Shown piece by piece: positions 34,581 to 43,782 of a stretch of DNA of 64,000 nucleotides (positions within the stretch are counted from its first letter, which is position 1; every line of letters starts with the position of its first letter). The position numbers were made by a program, and so were the translations under genes. The notes below the pieces were generated by a model. That model had not been told where the DNA came from, searched no databases, and was given only the letters and a program-made list of their open reading frames with translations. This DNA is from Mucilaginibacter kameinonensis (GTDB lineage Bacteria; Bacteroidota; Bacteroidia; Sphingobacteriales; Sphingobacteriaceae), in the NCBI RefSeq assembly GCF_003675385.1, contig NZ_RCWZ01000001.1, positions 62,001 through 126,000 on the forward strand, read 5' to 3'.

Positions 34581-34685
34581 TACTTTTACACCGTGTTAAA
34601 GATAACACCACATAAAATAGTCTTCTCATAATTTAGGTTTATAATTGGTTAGTAAAGGCCCCTGCCCATCAGGGGCTTTACTTTT
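34581..34685 (+). ncRNA. Candidate small RNA with 5' hairpin and terminator
   Basis: TACTTTTA (34581-34588), one base from TAnnTTTG, could be a -7 box. Five bases on, GTGTTA-AAGA-TAACAC makes a perfect 6-bp hairpin (34593-34608). AU-rich sequence follows, and then a strong stem CCCCTG/CAGGGG with flanking AAAG and CTTT and a T run (34655-34685) ends the transcript. There is no open frame. It could be a stand-alone RNA of about 95 bases or an attenuated leader of the 82-aa gene 98 bases further on. Confidence 0.4.
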
Positions 34686-34782
34686 TTATAAGCTTTTCAT
34701 TTAATCGCCTGCAAACATTCTTTTCAATTCAGCAGACGTTGTATATTTATATAACTAAACCATTTTAAATACAACCTCACCT

Positions 34783-35031
34783 ATGCCATCTTCCCCAAAC
34801 AGATATTGTATTATTAAAACCATAAAACATGCATTTTCAAACAAGGTTGATGTCACCACCGACTACGGCATGGATATTAACTTCAGCCAGGAATTTGAAA
34901 CGGTTACAAAATTCACATCCGTAGTAGATGCGTTAAATTATATGTCGGGCCAGGGATGGGAACTTGTTAATACTGTATCTTCAGGTAACATACTGGAGCT
35001 GCATCATATCATGAAGAAACACGCAGAATAA
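34783..35031 (+). CDS. Small conserved-looking hypothetical protein
   Basis: An 82-residue soluble protein starting MPSSPNRYCIIKTIKHAF. The middle has SQEFETVTKFTSVVDALNYM and SGQGWELVNTVSSG, a pattern (aromatic strand, helix, G-W-E-L-V) resembling small DUF4177-like proteins, which I offer only as a comparison. It ends LHHIMKKHAE. A strong bidirectional terminator follows, and a candidate small RNA lies upstream. Confidence 0.6.
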   Translation: MPSSPNRYCIIKTIKHAFSNKVDVTTDYGMDINFSQEFETVTKFTSVVDALNYMSGQGWELVNTVSSGNILELHHIMKKHAE

Positions 35032-35040
35032 ACAGTAAAA

Positions 35041-35075
35041 CAGAAGAGCTTAGATCATGACCTAAGCTCTTCTGT
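35041..35075. terminator. Bidirectional terminator
   Basis: AGAAGAGCTTAG and CTAAGCTCTTCT pair around ATCATGAC-type loop sequence. It lies between the 82-aa gene (+) and the last gene of the B12 operon (-) and can stop both. Confidence 0.9.
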
Positions 35076-35092
35076 TTTATAAACTTCCAATA

Positions 35093-36205
35093 TTAATGAA
35101 ATACCGGTATTGCCGGGAAGTAATAACCCGAATAACTCAGATCGCCAACCTGTGTACCATTCAGATCATAAAAATACAGGTCGTTAACACCATAATTTAC
35201 GCCAAAACCCGATTTTACCGTAGTGACCGCCAGTTGATTGGTTTGCGGCACGTAACCAATGCCAGAACCATATAACTCTTTACCCGCCGGGATAGTAATA
35301 AACGGACTTGTTAATGAGGTCGCATTGCCATCTATATACCTGTAAATGGTAGTAGCTCCGCTAAACGTACCGTTATTAGCTATGTAAACCGTGTTATTTT
35401 GTGTTGACGCAGTAATAGAGCCCGGATGCCATGCAAACCAGGTGCTGTTTGCTGTAAATGGCAGGGTAACGGTTGTTACAGCCAAAGTAGCAGGATTGAT
35501 CTTGATCAATGAAGTGCCACCCGCAGCCCATACCGAACCATCAGGAGTTTTGGTAAAAGCTACTACCATGCCCGATATAGTTTTAGCAACTGAATAATCG
35601 CTTGCGTTAAGTGCCACTACCCCCTTGCTTTGCGACAGTACAAAAATATAATTGCCAGCTTTGATCATATCGCCAACACTGCCTGTTACACCGGTTAACT
35701 TGGCGCCGGTTGTATAGTTAGTTAAATCAAACGGAAAGATACCACTTGCCGAGCTCAATAAACCTTTAGTTGCATCAATACCAACAAAAGCTTGCCAGTT
35801 ATTACCACCAACGGCAGCAATGCGACCAAGCTCTTTAAGCGAGTAAGGGTCGGTAACTACAACCGGTCCGCCAACCTTTGATACCAGGAACAGCTTATTA
35901 TTGAATATGGTTCCATACTCTAAGGTTGAAGTAGCCGGATCAAGCGTTTTACCCGGATTTTCTTTAGTGAAGATGCTATCCTGTTTGGTATTAGTAGCAA
36001 AGCTGTAAAAACTTACGCTCCCGGTTCCGTGACCATACCAGCCTTCATTAATTAAAAAGAAGCCGTTATCATATTTACCTAAGGACTGGGTTTTGAGCGA
36101 CTTGCTATTGTTAACCCCTACCCCATCTTTTTTACATGACGAAGCCAATAAAACCAGTAACGAAAATGCAACCGCGCCAAGCTTAGTTGTAATTGTTTTT
36201 TTCAT
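35093..36205 (-). CDS. Surface lipoprotein with beta-propeller (DUF5074-like)
   Basis: A 370-residue lipoprotein. The lipobox is LLASSC (Cys24), followed by KKDGVG. The rest folds as a repeated beta-propeller: about seven ~45-residue segments each with a hydrophobic strand followed by a hydrophilic turn (for example IFVLSQSKGVVALNASDYS and GSVWAAGGTSLIKINPATL). It is the last gene of the cobalamin-riboswitch operon. The propeller plan is shared with the neighbour at 37172, although the two proteins are only distantly alike. By position it could help collect cobalamin or a related ligand at the surface; BtuG of Bacteroides is a propeller lipoprotein with this role (established knowledge), and this one is a candidate second form. 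Confidence 0.7.
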   Translation of the reverse strand: MKKTITTKLGAVAFSLLVLLASSCKKDGVGVNNSKSLKTQSLGKYDNGFFLINEGWYGHGTGSVSFYSFATNTKQDSIFTKENPGKTLDPATSTLEYGTIFNNKLFLVSKVGGPVVVTDPYSLKELGRIAAVGGNNWQAFVGIDATKGLLSSASGIFPFDLTNYTTGAKLTGVTGSVGDMIKAGNYIFVLSQSKGVVALNASDYSVAKTISGMVVAFTKTPDGSVWAAGGTSLIKINPATLAVTTVTLPFTANSTWFAWHPGSITASTQNNTVYIANNGTFSGATTIYRYIDGNATSLTSPFITIPAGKELYGSGIGYVPQTNQLAVTTVKSGFGVNYGVNDLYFYDLNGTQVGDLSYSGYYFPAIPVFH

Positions 36206-36250
36206 AATGATGATGATTTTTATAATAGTTATTTGATTGTGCGTAGTAGA

Positions 36251-37138
36251 TTATTTGAGCAGACTCAGATCGGCGGCGCCGATAAACTCCGTAGATTGCT
36301 CGCCCAGCCAGCCCATATTGGCCAGGATACCCGTTTGAACCTTTATAAAGTCGATACCCTTCAGATTTACCTTATTGCCTTTATCATCTATAGCGCTGCT
36401 GATGTCAATTTTGTCGCCGCCACCTGTGTTATCGGCATAGCCATAATCAAACGATGCGCTGGTGATGTAAGTAGGATCATCCATATTGATATTACTTGAT
36501 GGTAGCAAGCTTCCTGTTAAAGTATAAGTATTGGTTTTAAGACCGATAGGATAATAAGCCTGCGAGTGGAACATATTAGTCTGAATTACCCCGGTATTCC
36601 CTTTGCTATCCTTCCATGGCACACTACAGGTATCGCATGCCGGACGAGTGTAGGTTACCGAATAATTACGCGTATAACCATCTTTATAAAAAGCGCTGCC
36701 TTTGATCTCATACCAGGTATCATCAGGCAAGCCGTTGCCATTCTTATCCTGCATCACCCAAATCACACCAGGCTCGGCAAATTGAGCGAAGGCATTGCCA
36801 TAAACAACAAAATCGGTTTTGCCATCAGCATTTAATACAGTATGGTCAAAACCTACAACAATATAGCCTCCCCAACCGCCGAGACTTACCAGCCCCTGAT
36901 CGGTTTTCAGTGTTCCTTTTGCGGCTGTGGTATCACCCAAACCTGTATTGGTAAATTGCCCGGGGGCCGGATTAAAATCAAAAAGTGTGGTTACATATGC
37001 ATTACTTGATACAGTTGTTGGCCGAATAGGCGCCTCCTGCGGACCAGCATCGGTAACTTTATCTTTTTTACAGGATGCCCAGGTAAAAGCGCAAAGGGCC
37101 CCTAATAGTAATAATGGTTTAAGTTGTTGTTTCTTCAT
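36251..37138 (-). CDS. Surface lipoprotein of the cobalamin operon
   Basis: A 295-residue lipoprotein with lipobox FTWASC (Cys23) and KKDKVTD after it. The mature protein has conserved-looking motifs GGWGGYIVVGFDHTVLN, DKNGNGLPDDTWYEIKGS (a DxNxDGxPD-like calcium-binding type loop, here D-K-N-G-N-G), and the end GILANMGWLGEQSTEF. I recognise the type as a cell-surface protein that sits next to B12-type TonB receptors in Bacteroidota. It is the third gene after the riboswitch, with gaps of 33 and 45 bases to its neighbours. The ligand is not evident; a helper role in cobalamin capture is inferred from position. Confidence 0.7.
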   Translation of the reverse strand: MKKQQLKPLLLLGALCAFTWASCKKDKVTDAGPQEAPIRPTTVSSNAYVTTLFDFNPAPGQFTNTGLGDTTAAKGTLKTDQGLVSLGGWGGYIVVGFDHTVLNADGKTDFVVYGNAFAQFAEPGVIWVMQDKNGNGLPDDTWYEIKGSAFYKDGYTRNYSVTYTRPACDTCSVPWKDSKGNTGVIQTNMFHSQAYYPIGLKTNTYTLTGSLLPSSNINMDDPTYITSASFDYGYADNTGGGDKIDISSAIDDKGNKVNLKGIDFIKVQTGILANMGWLGEQSTEFIGAADLSLLK

Positions 37139-37171
37139 AAAGATTTGATTGTATTTGAAATTTGAATTGGA

Positions 37172-38314
37172 TTAGTAAACAAAGGCCATGTGGGCGGGGA
37201 TATCGCCTGCCTGAACCTGCCATTTCATGCGGCCATTTTTGTCGAAGCAGTAAAGTGTACCTGAGGCCACGTAGTTACCTGCATCGGTCACAAAAACATC
37301 TTTGGAGATCGGGTTAACGGATATGCCATAAGGAACTACAATTTTCTTGTCCGTACCATCGGTGATAAACCTGCTGCTCAAAACAGTTTCGTCCTTTACA
37401 TTGAGCATGGTATAGCTAATGGTATTTTTTTGCTGCGGATAGCTCCACTCGGTACTGTAGATGTAAGCCGTGTCGTCATCTATCCAAAGGTTGCTTGCAG
37501 CTATATCGAATGTTTTTTTGATAGCGTCGGTTTGGGTATCGATAACAAATAGCTTAGAAGGGATGGTATAGTAATCGCCTCTGGAGGTAACATAGATATC
37601 GCCGTATTTATCGGCCTTTAACCTATCCAGGTTGATAGCCACATCTATCCGCTTAAGCTCCGTAAACGATGCCAGGTCAATTACAGAAACTGTACGCTCA
37701 TAATCCGGTGGACTATAACCGCCTGAATTTGCTATGTACAGCTTTTCGCCAACAATAGCCATCTCTTCGGGCTGGCGGCCAACGGTAACTTTTCGTTCAA
37801 TTTGCAGGCTGACAGTATCAATTTCGGCAACTATACCATTGGGGGCTTTGGGGTCACCAACCTTACCGAGGTATGCGCTAACATATGCCTTATTTTTATG
37901 AAAGGTTACGTAACGGCAATTGGTAATATCTATCTGGGCCAGCTTTTTTGCCGTTTTAACATCCAGTACTTCTACCTTATTGGAGATGTTAACAACCACA
38001 TACATTTTCGAGCCGTAAATGCCAATGTCATTACCAACATCGCCCAAACCTTTGGTGACCGATGGATTGGCCTCGTTATAAATATTACGCTTGTAAACGC
38101 CGGTACGGAAGTCTACAAAATCCAGCGAAGCCTTATTCATGTTCATATTCCCCTCGTTAAGCAGGTACATACCTTTAATGGCGCTTGAGGGATCGGGTGA
38201 AAAGATTGTTTCAACCTGTTCGGGTATTACCTGCGGCGCCTTGCGGCATGATGCCACAAGCAATACCATAAACAGGGCAACGGGTAGATATAGGGCTATT
38301 TTTATTTTTCTCAT
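37172..38314 (-). CDS. BtuG-like beta-propeller surface lipoprotein
   Basis: A 380-residue lipoprotein with lipobox LLVASC (Cys23). The mature part is a YncE/DUF5074-type beta-propeller: repeated units such as VEVLDVKTAKKLAQIDITN and VIDLASFTELKRIDV each end with a short acidic turn. The gene starts two bases after the stop of the B12-type TonB receptor, under cobalamin riboswitch control. In Bacteroides thetaiotaomicron BtuG is a propeller lipoprotein that binds vitamin B12 very tightly and passes it to BtuB (established knowledge). This protein is a strong positional and structural candidate for that role, but sequence identity with BtuG has not been tested. Confidence 0.75.
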   Translation of the reverse strand: MRKIKIALYLPVALFMVLLVASCRKAPQVIPEQVETIFSPDPSSAIKGMYLLNEGNMNMNKASLDFVDFRTGVYKRNIYNEANPSVTKGLGDVGNDIGIYGSKMYVVVNISNKVEVLDVKTAKKLAQIDITNCRYVTFHKNKAYVSAYLGKVGDPKAPNGIVAEIDTVSLQIERKVTVGRQPEEMAIVGEKLYIANSGGYSPPDYERTVSVIDLASFTELKRIDVAINLDRLKADKYGDIYVTSRGDYYTIPSKLFVIDTQTDAIKKTFDIAASNLWIDDDTAYIYSTEWSYPQQKNTISYTMLNVKDETVLSSRFITDGTDKKIVVPYGISVNPISKDVFVTDAGNYVASGTLYCFDKNGRMKWQVQAGDIPAHMAFVY

Positions 38315-38316
38315 GG

Positions 38317-40401
38317 TTAGATATTGTAGCTTATTTTGAAGCGGTAAAAACGACGGGGCATCGGAAAATTGGAAATGATTTCCCTATCCTGGTTAAGCAG
38401 GTTATTTACCTCAATGCCAAACCTGGTTTTGTGCCGATATATTTTGGTGAAATAGCCGACTGAAAGATCATGCGTATACCAGGGCGCTACAGTATTGTAC
38501 CCATGATTAGTATCGTCGCTCAACTCATTATACCTGAGCCCCGTGTAGATATAGCTGTAATTGAATTGAAACCTGCGGTAATCGGCCCCCAAAGTAAAGG
38601 AACCGCTGTGCATAGGTACGTACGGAATATTATAGCGATAGGTGATCCCTCCATCTTTATAAAATGCCTGCTGATATGTATAATTAAGTCCGGCTGTGAC
38701 AACCACTTCATCAGCTACATTCCAACCGGATTGTACATTAAGCTCCCCTCCTTTTATATGTACATCACCAACATTGTACATCACCCACCTGAATAAATTG
38801 AGCCCCGGAATAGCTACAATTTTATCGTTTACCTGGTTATAATAAACATCGGCCTGTACCGATAATGATTGCAACACATGTTTTCTAAACTGATGATTAT
38901 AGGTAAAGCCAACATCGTATTGTTTAGCATATTCCGGTCTAAGCTGAGTGTTGCCAATCAGTGTATAATACAAGTCATTGAAGGTTGGCAGCCGAAAAAT
39001 ATTTTTATAAAAAGCGCGAAGCATCAGATCACCATTATTCGACACTTGCCATCCCGCCGTTACAGTTGGGGTATAAGCCGTTTTACGCCCGGCACCTGTG
39101 TATTCCTTCACCTTATCATTAACAAAAGTGCCCAATAAGGACGCTTGCAGGTTAAGTCGACCTAACTTAAGTCGGGAAGCAAATGAAACCAGCTCGGTAT
39201 AGCGGGTTGGATATGGGAAACGATATAGATTAGCGTCGAGGTTATTCAATTGAAAATCGGCAGAGAGCGCCACATCCCAAACCGGCGAAATACGGTATCG
39301 ATTTGCGATGGAGGTATAAAACTCGTGCTGATAAAAACGATTATCCAGGAAGCCTGTGGTGGTTACAAATTCAGGATCAAGATAACGCTCGTAATTATCA
39401 CTGTATTTAGCAATCGCTTTAAAGCTATAACGGCTACGTGTATTGCTTTCATAATTAGCCTGGATAAACTGATCACGATCCCATTGCCTTTGCGAATAGT
39501 TAAATTTATTGGCTACGATGGCTCCCGGCAAACCACGGTTTGAAATGTAACTATATCCCTTAACCGACCACGCGGCGCTGTCGACCGTACTTCCTCTAAG
39601 CCCGGCCTCTATCCGGTAAGCTTCAATATCGCCGTTATTGCGTACCGCGGTTGTATCATACACGCCATTAGTATACCTGAATTTATAGCGACCATTTGAT
39701 TGGATATATTCAGCACTAACAGTACTGTTTATTTTATCGCTTAACTTCTGCTGCCAAAGCATTGATGGGTTCACCAACCCCATTGAGCCGGTTTTATAAT
39801 TAAGGCGAATGTGTGTATGTTCGCCCGGCTCAAATTTAGGTTTGGCCGATTGAAGATATATAGTGCTTGCCGCCGAAAATGATTTGGCAGATTGAAAAAT
39901 CTCGCTTCGCTGGCCGTTATAAAGATCTATCTCTTCAATGTTATCTAACGAGAACCGGCCAAGATCAACCTGCCCATTTTGCGCATTGCCCAATTGTATG
40001 CCATCATAAAATACAGCAACATGATTGGCACCCAAACTGCGTACATTAACCGTTTTTAAGCCACCAACTCCTCCATAATCTTTAAGCTGTACGCCAGTAA
40101 AAAAGCGCAAGGCATCAGCCACCGAAAAACTGTTGAGGCGCTGTAATTGCTCGCCTTTCAATATTTGTACCGGTGTTGGCGAGGTATTGGGAAGATCCGT
40201 TTTGGCAGCACGAATATCTACCTGATTAAGATGCGTGATCCTGGTAGAATCTGTTTGGGTAGTATCTTTCTTACGAACCGGAGATTGCGCTGAAACCTGT
40301 AAGCAACAGCAAGCAGTTGTTATCCCAAAGGAAACAAGCCACAGAAAACCTTTAATACAGCCATAACGCGTTGCGAACGCATGGCGCACCGTTAATTTCA
40401 T
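38317..40401 (-). CDS. btuB: TonB-dependent receptor, BtuB-like (cobalamin)
   Basis: A 694-residue outer-membrane receptor, about the size of BtuB. The N-terminus is a long signal region ending CLQVSAQS near 39. TonB-box and plug follow, with LNQVDIRAAKTDLPNTSP, the plug motifs LKTVNVRSLGANHVAVFYDG and LDNIEEIDLYNGQ, then the barrel ending RRFYRFKISYNI. The cobalamin riboswitch directly upstream, and the lipoproteins downstream, indicate vitamin B12 (or cobinamide) uptake. The plug lacks a carboxypeptidase-like domain, again typical of BtuB. The symbol is assigned by function and context. Confidence 0.85.
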   Translation of the reverse strand: MKLTVRHAFATRYGCIKGFLWLVSFGITTACCCLQVSAQSPVRKKDTTQTDSTRITHLNQVDIRAAKTDLPNTSPTPVQILKGEQLQRLNSFSVADALRFFTGVQLKDYGGVGGLKTVNVRSLGANHVAVFYDGIQLGNAQNGQVDLGRFSLDNIEEIDLYNGQRSEIFQSAKSFSAASTIYLQSAKPKFEPGEHTHIRLNYKTGSMGLVNPSMLWQQKLSDKINSTVSAEYIQSNGRYKFRYTNGVYDTTAVRNNGDIEAYRIEAGLRGSTVDSAAWSVKGYSYISNRGLPGAIVANKFNYSQRQWDRDQFIQANYESNTRSRYSFKAIAKYSDNYERYLDPEFVTTTGFLDNRFYQHEFYTSIANRYRISPVWDVALSADFQLNNLDANLYRFPYPTRYTELVSFASRLKLGRLNLQASLLGTFVNDKVKEYTGAGRKTAYTPTVTAGWQVSNNGDLMLRAFYKNIFRLPTFNDLYYTLIGNTQLRPEYAKQYDVGFTYNHQFRKHVLQSLSVQADVYYNQVNDKIVAIPGLNLFRWVMYNVGDVHIKGGELNVQSGWNVADEVVVTAGLNYTYQQAFYKDGGITYRYNIPYVPMHSGSFTLGADYRRFQFNYSYIYTGLRYNELSDDTNHGYNTVAPWYTHDLSVGYFTKIYRHKTRFGIEVNNLLNQDREIISNFPMPRRFYRFKISYNI

Positions 40402-40511
40402 GAGTGTTGTGGGTTAAAAAACCTCACAGCAAACAGAACGAATTACAAAAAATGAAATACACGAAAGGTATCCTCATTCCAGCTTCAATCCCCGAAAGCT
40501 ATGAATTAATA

Positions 40512-40698
40512 TGTGCTGGTGGCAGGTCTTCTGACTTACTCCCCCCGGCCCTGTCTTCCCGCCAGTCAAACGACTAACAGTGACAATAAGAATGGGCTTC
40601 GGCGTTATGGAGCTTACAGCTGCGGGACAGTCCCGGATTTACACCGGGTTCCCTTTTAATCACGGGCGTTAATTATCCGTGAACCAAAAGCGAGGCAA
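40512..40698 (-). promoter_or_regulatory. Cobalamin riboswitch
   Basis: Read on the minus strand, the leader of the btuB operon has the conserved core GGGAACCCGGTGTAAATCCG followed by GGACTGTCCCGCAGCTGTAA and, nearer the coding region, GTCAGAAGACCTGCCACCAG. These are the B12-box and flanking elements of the adenosylcobalamin/cobalamin riboswitch class. With ligand bound it would shut down expression, the usual mode for uptake genes. It ends about 110 bases before the btuB ATG. Confidence 0.95.
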
Positions 40699-40727
40699 AT
40701 TTATGTATTAAAAGTTTAATTAATCAA
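40696..40727 (-). promoter_or_regulatory. Promoter of the cobalamin operon
   Basis: On the minus strand TTG, 21 bases, then TAAATTTG, an exact match to the Bacteroidota -7 box TAnnTTTG. It lies immediately upstream of the riboswitch, so the transcript should begin about at the first riboswitch helix. Confidence 0.7.
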
Positions 40728-40825
40728 GTGATAGTTTGTAAAACAAATAATACACCGCTAATGAGATAGATAAAACTGAGACGAGGAAACTTCAAACATA
40801 GTTAATCATATTTTATTGTTTATGT

Positions 40826-42340
40826 ATGGAACAAGACTGCGTAACACTTATTTTCCCGCATCAGCTATTTAAACACCATCCATCGGTAAAGCAATCCCGT
40901 AAAGCTTATCTCGTGGAAGAAACGTTATTTTTTAACCAATACAATTTCAATAAAAAGAAACTGGTATTGCACAGGGCTTCGATGAAGTTTTATGCCCATC
41001 ACTTATCCACCCATAAAATAGAAGTAGACTATATAGAGGCCAAAGACCCTGATGCAGATGTGCGACAACTGGTAACAACATTAGCAAAACAAGGTATCAA
41101 ACATATTTACTACACGGATACTGCCGATAACTGGTTAGAAAAAAGACTGACACACAATGCTAAAAAACACCAAATACAACTCAACAAGCATCGTAGCCCT
41201 AATTTTCTTAACAATATTGAAGAAGTGGCCGATTTCTTCGACAAAAAGAAAACTTATTTTCAAACAGATTTTTACATAGATCAGCGCAAACAACGCAATA
41301 TTTTACTTGAACGCGATGGAAAGCCCATAGGTGGTAAATGGACTTATGATAGTGAAAACCGCCTTAAATTTCCTAAGGGCGCGGTTGTACCTTTGCTAAA
41401 TGTTCCGGAGGAAAATGAGTATTTAAAAGAAGCGCGTTCTTACGTAGATAAATATTTTACCAATAATTACGGCAATACCGCATCTCCGTTTGGCAACCTT
41501 GGTGGCTTTTATCCAATTACTTATGACGAAGCAGAACATTGGCTCGAAGATTTTTTGAAGCAACGCCTTTATGATTTTGGCATTTATGAAGATGCCATGG
41601 TTGCCAATGAAAGCTTTCTATATCATTCGGTATTGACTCCAATGCTGAATATTGGATTACTTAATCCACAGCAGATAATTAATAAAGCGCTGGATGTAGC
41701 TACAGATTCTGAAATCCCCCTAAACTCATTAGAAGGTTTTATACGGCAGATCATGGGCTGGCGCGAGTTTATCCACATTGTTTATGAACGTGAAGGCGTA
41801 ACGCAACGAACGAAAAATTACTGGGGTTTTAAACGCCGGATACCCGCATCTTTTTGGAAAGGCAATACAGGTATAACCCCGGTTGATGTTGTAATAAAAA
41901 AAGTTTTAGCCACTGGCTATACGCATCATATTGAGCGCTTAATGGTTATGGGCAACTTTTTCTTACTGTGCGAATTCCATCCCGATGGCGTTTACCAATG
42001 GTTTATGGAAATGTATGTAGATGCTTACGACTGGGTAATGGTACCCAACACTTACGGCATGACCCAATTTGCCGATGGCGGCCTAATGATGACCAAACCC
42101 TACATTAGTGGCAGCAACTATCTATTAAAAATGGGCGATTGGGCAAAGGGCCCGTGGCAGGAAACCTGGGACGGTTTATTCTGGCGATTTATGCATGTGC
42201 ACCGAAATTTCTTTTTACAAAATCCGCGTTTAGGTATGCTGGTAAAAACATTCGACAAAATGCCCGCAGAAAAGCAAAACATACATTTAAATAATGCCGA
42301 AAAGTATCTGCATCAGCTTGACAAACAAGATTCCAGATGA
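40826..42340 (+). CDS. Cryptochrome/photolyase family protein (FeS-BCP branch, ligands missing)
   Basis: A 504-residue protein of the deoxyribodipyrimidine photolyase-related (DPRP/FeS-BCP) branch, about the length of Agrobacterium PhrB. The N-terminal antenna-binding domain starts CVTLIFPHQLFKHHPSV; the FAD-binding helical domain includes NSLEGFIRQIMGWREFIHIV, HIERLMVMGNFFLLCEFHPDG and NTYGMTQFADGGLMMTKPYI (as separate motifs). The end is WDGLFWRFMHVHRNFFLQNPR. Only two cysteines exist (Cys5 and one in FLLCEF). In this branch four cysteines hold a [4Fe-4S] cluster; none remains in the C-terminal part. It would repair DNA or act as a blue-light sensor; which one is unclear. It lies upstream of the tRNA gene. 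Confidence 0.85.
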   Translation: MEQDCVTLIFPHQLFKHHPSVKQSRKAYLVEETLFFNQYNFNKKKLVLHRASMKFYAHHLSTHKIEVDYIEAKDPDADVRQLVTTLAKQGIKHIYYTDTADNWLEKRLTHNAKKHQIQLNKHRSPNFLNNIEEVADFFDKKKTYFQTDFYIDQRKQRNILLERDGKPIGGKWTYDSENRLKFPKGAVVPLLNVPEENEYLKEARSYVDKYFTNNYGNTASPFGNLGGFYPITYDEAEHWLEDFLKQRLYDFGIYEDAMVANESFLYHSVLTPMLNIGLLNPQQIINKALDVATDSEIPLNSLEGFIRQIMGWREFIHIVYEREGVTQRTKNYWGFKRRIPASFWKGNTGITPVDVVIKKVLATGYTHHIERLMVMGNFFLLCEFHPDGVYQWFMEMYVDAYDWVMVPNTYGMTQFADGGLMMTKPYISGSNYLLKMGDWAKGPWQETWDGLFWRFMHVHRNFFLQNPRLGMLVKTFDKMPAEKQNIHLNNAEKYLHQLDKQDSR

Positions 42341-42419
42341 TCAGTTACATACCTTGTTCACTTTTTCCAAAAATATATTTTAAATGTTTGCAACTTATGA
42401 TATATTTGCGACCCGATAC

Positions 42420-42493
<74 letters not shown>

Positions 42494-42499
42494 CTTGAT

Positions 42500-42536
42500 A
42501 AAAAAGGCTTTACAAAAATTTGTAAAGCCTTTTTTA
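42500..42536. terminator. Terminator after tRNA-Ala
   Basis: AAAAAGGCTTTACAAA pairs with TTTGTAAAGCCTTTTT around a small AT loop; a T tract follows. Confidence 0.9.
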
Positions 42537-42663
42537 TTTCAAGTAAAACATAAAATAGTTAAAAAGGGTTCGAAATTACCTATAACCAAATCACATCGTT
42601 TATTTTTTAAGTGCCTGAGAATTATTGTTTAATTTTACATAAACATTAATCTGCACCTTTATC

Positions 42664-43746
42664 ATGTTCGAGCGTTTTTTCAAAAGTCAACATCCGACAA
42701 CTTTAGAAACCTTTCTAAATTCTACCAATAGCAAGCCATGGGACTATTTGGGGACTTTGCAAATCAAGTCTAATGAGGTACATTATGCTACTCAGCAGCA
42801 AATTTTAGATAATCCAGGAGATGTCGCCATCGGCGTAAATCAAGTGGAGGTAATATTGGATCACTTATTTTTCGATTTATTCAGAAGCCTGGTAGTTAAG
42901 CATCATGATGACGGGGAAGTTAGATTAATGTTCAACGAAACAGTAACCGACGCAAATAAAGTAGCCGAATTTTACGGGCAAATCAAATCCAAACTTGGCA
43001 CGGGCATTCATCACCAACCCAAATTTTCCTCGTTTGAAGATTTTGGAAAAATTAGATCGTTATCGCAAGGCCGATATGATAATTTGAATGACGAGATATT
43101 GCACTATTGGGGTAACGATGGGTTCAGCTTTACTTTGAATTATAAGTTAGAACCATTAGGGCAACTAGTATTTATCGTAACAAATAGAGCGGAAAAAGAG
43201 CCTGATACGAAAACTCGCAATAACGGCACCTTGATCAACTTGTTACAACATAACATTAATGAGGTTTTTGAGCGGACTGAAGATTTTGCTACCGTCATTA
43301 CTGAAGATGGCTTGGTAAAGTTCACGGATTATGGGTTTAAGGTAGATCCCCCGGAACTGCGCCTATTCGATGTCATCAAGATTCGCACGATGGGCGAAAA
43401 ACGTTCATTAGGTAGCGTAAAATCACTATTAGTTACTTATCAAACTACTAGATCCTGGGATATAGCCGATGCAATTCAATTGGTTGATTCTTTGGTAAAA
43501 ATATACGGGCAAGATGGCTCAGGTTACGCTGAACTAAGGCCTCATGAAATCGATATGCTGGAAGATCGTGAATTTTGGACCGGTCGTAGTTGGTTTATCA
43601 ATCAGCAGCATGGTCTACATGATTTTGAAGACAGTGAACAGGTTACCCTATACTGGGTTAACTTAACTCATACAGAAGAAGGCGGGCTTAATTTGAGTGT
43701 GCTGGGATTTGAAAAAATGGAAGACTATCATACTGGTCGAATTTGA
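42664..43746 (+). CDS. Unrecognised protein, upstream partner of a SIR2-like gene
   Basis: A 360-residue soluble protein with no signal peptide or membrane segment. It starts MFERFFKSQHPTTLETFL. The middle and C-terminal parts contain DNAVAEF-like EVRLMFNETVTDANKVAEFY, GKIRSLSQGRYDNLNDEILH, DAIQLVDSLVKIYGQDG and FWTGRSWFINQQ. I know no family that fits. Codon use looks lower in GC than in the neighbouring housekeeping genes. It lies 36 bases upstream of the SIR2-like gene on the same strand, consistent with a two-gene unit. The location just after a tRNA gene, and next to a helicase fragment, suggests acquired DNA; an antiviral role is a reasonable but untested guess. Confidence 0.6.
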   Translation: MFERFFKSQHPTTLETFLNSTNSKPWDYLGTLQIKSNEVHYATQQQILDNPGDVAIGVNQVEVILDHLFFDLFRSLVVKHHDDGEVRLMFNETVTDANKVAEFYGQIKSKLGTGIHHQPKFSSFEDFGKIRSLSQGRYDNLNDEILHYWGNDGFSFTLNYKLEPLGQLVFIVTNRAEKEPDTKTRNNGTLINLLQHNINEVFERTEDFATVITEDGLVKFTDYGFKVDPPELRLFDVIKIRTMGEKRSLGSVKSLLVTYQTTRSWDIADAIQLVDSLVKIYGQDGSGYAELRPHEIDMLEDREFWTGRSWFINQQHGLHDFEDSEQVTLYWVNLTHTEEGGLNLSVLGFEKMEDYHTGRI

Positions 43747-43782
43747 TTTACTGCTTATATTTAATCTTCTATATCTTTTGCG

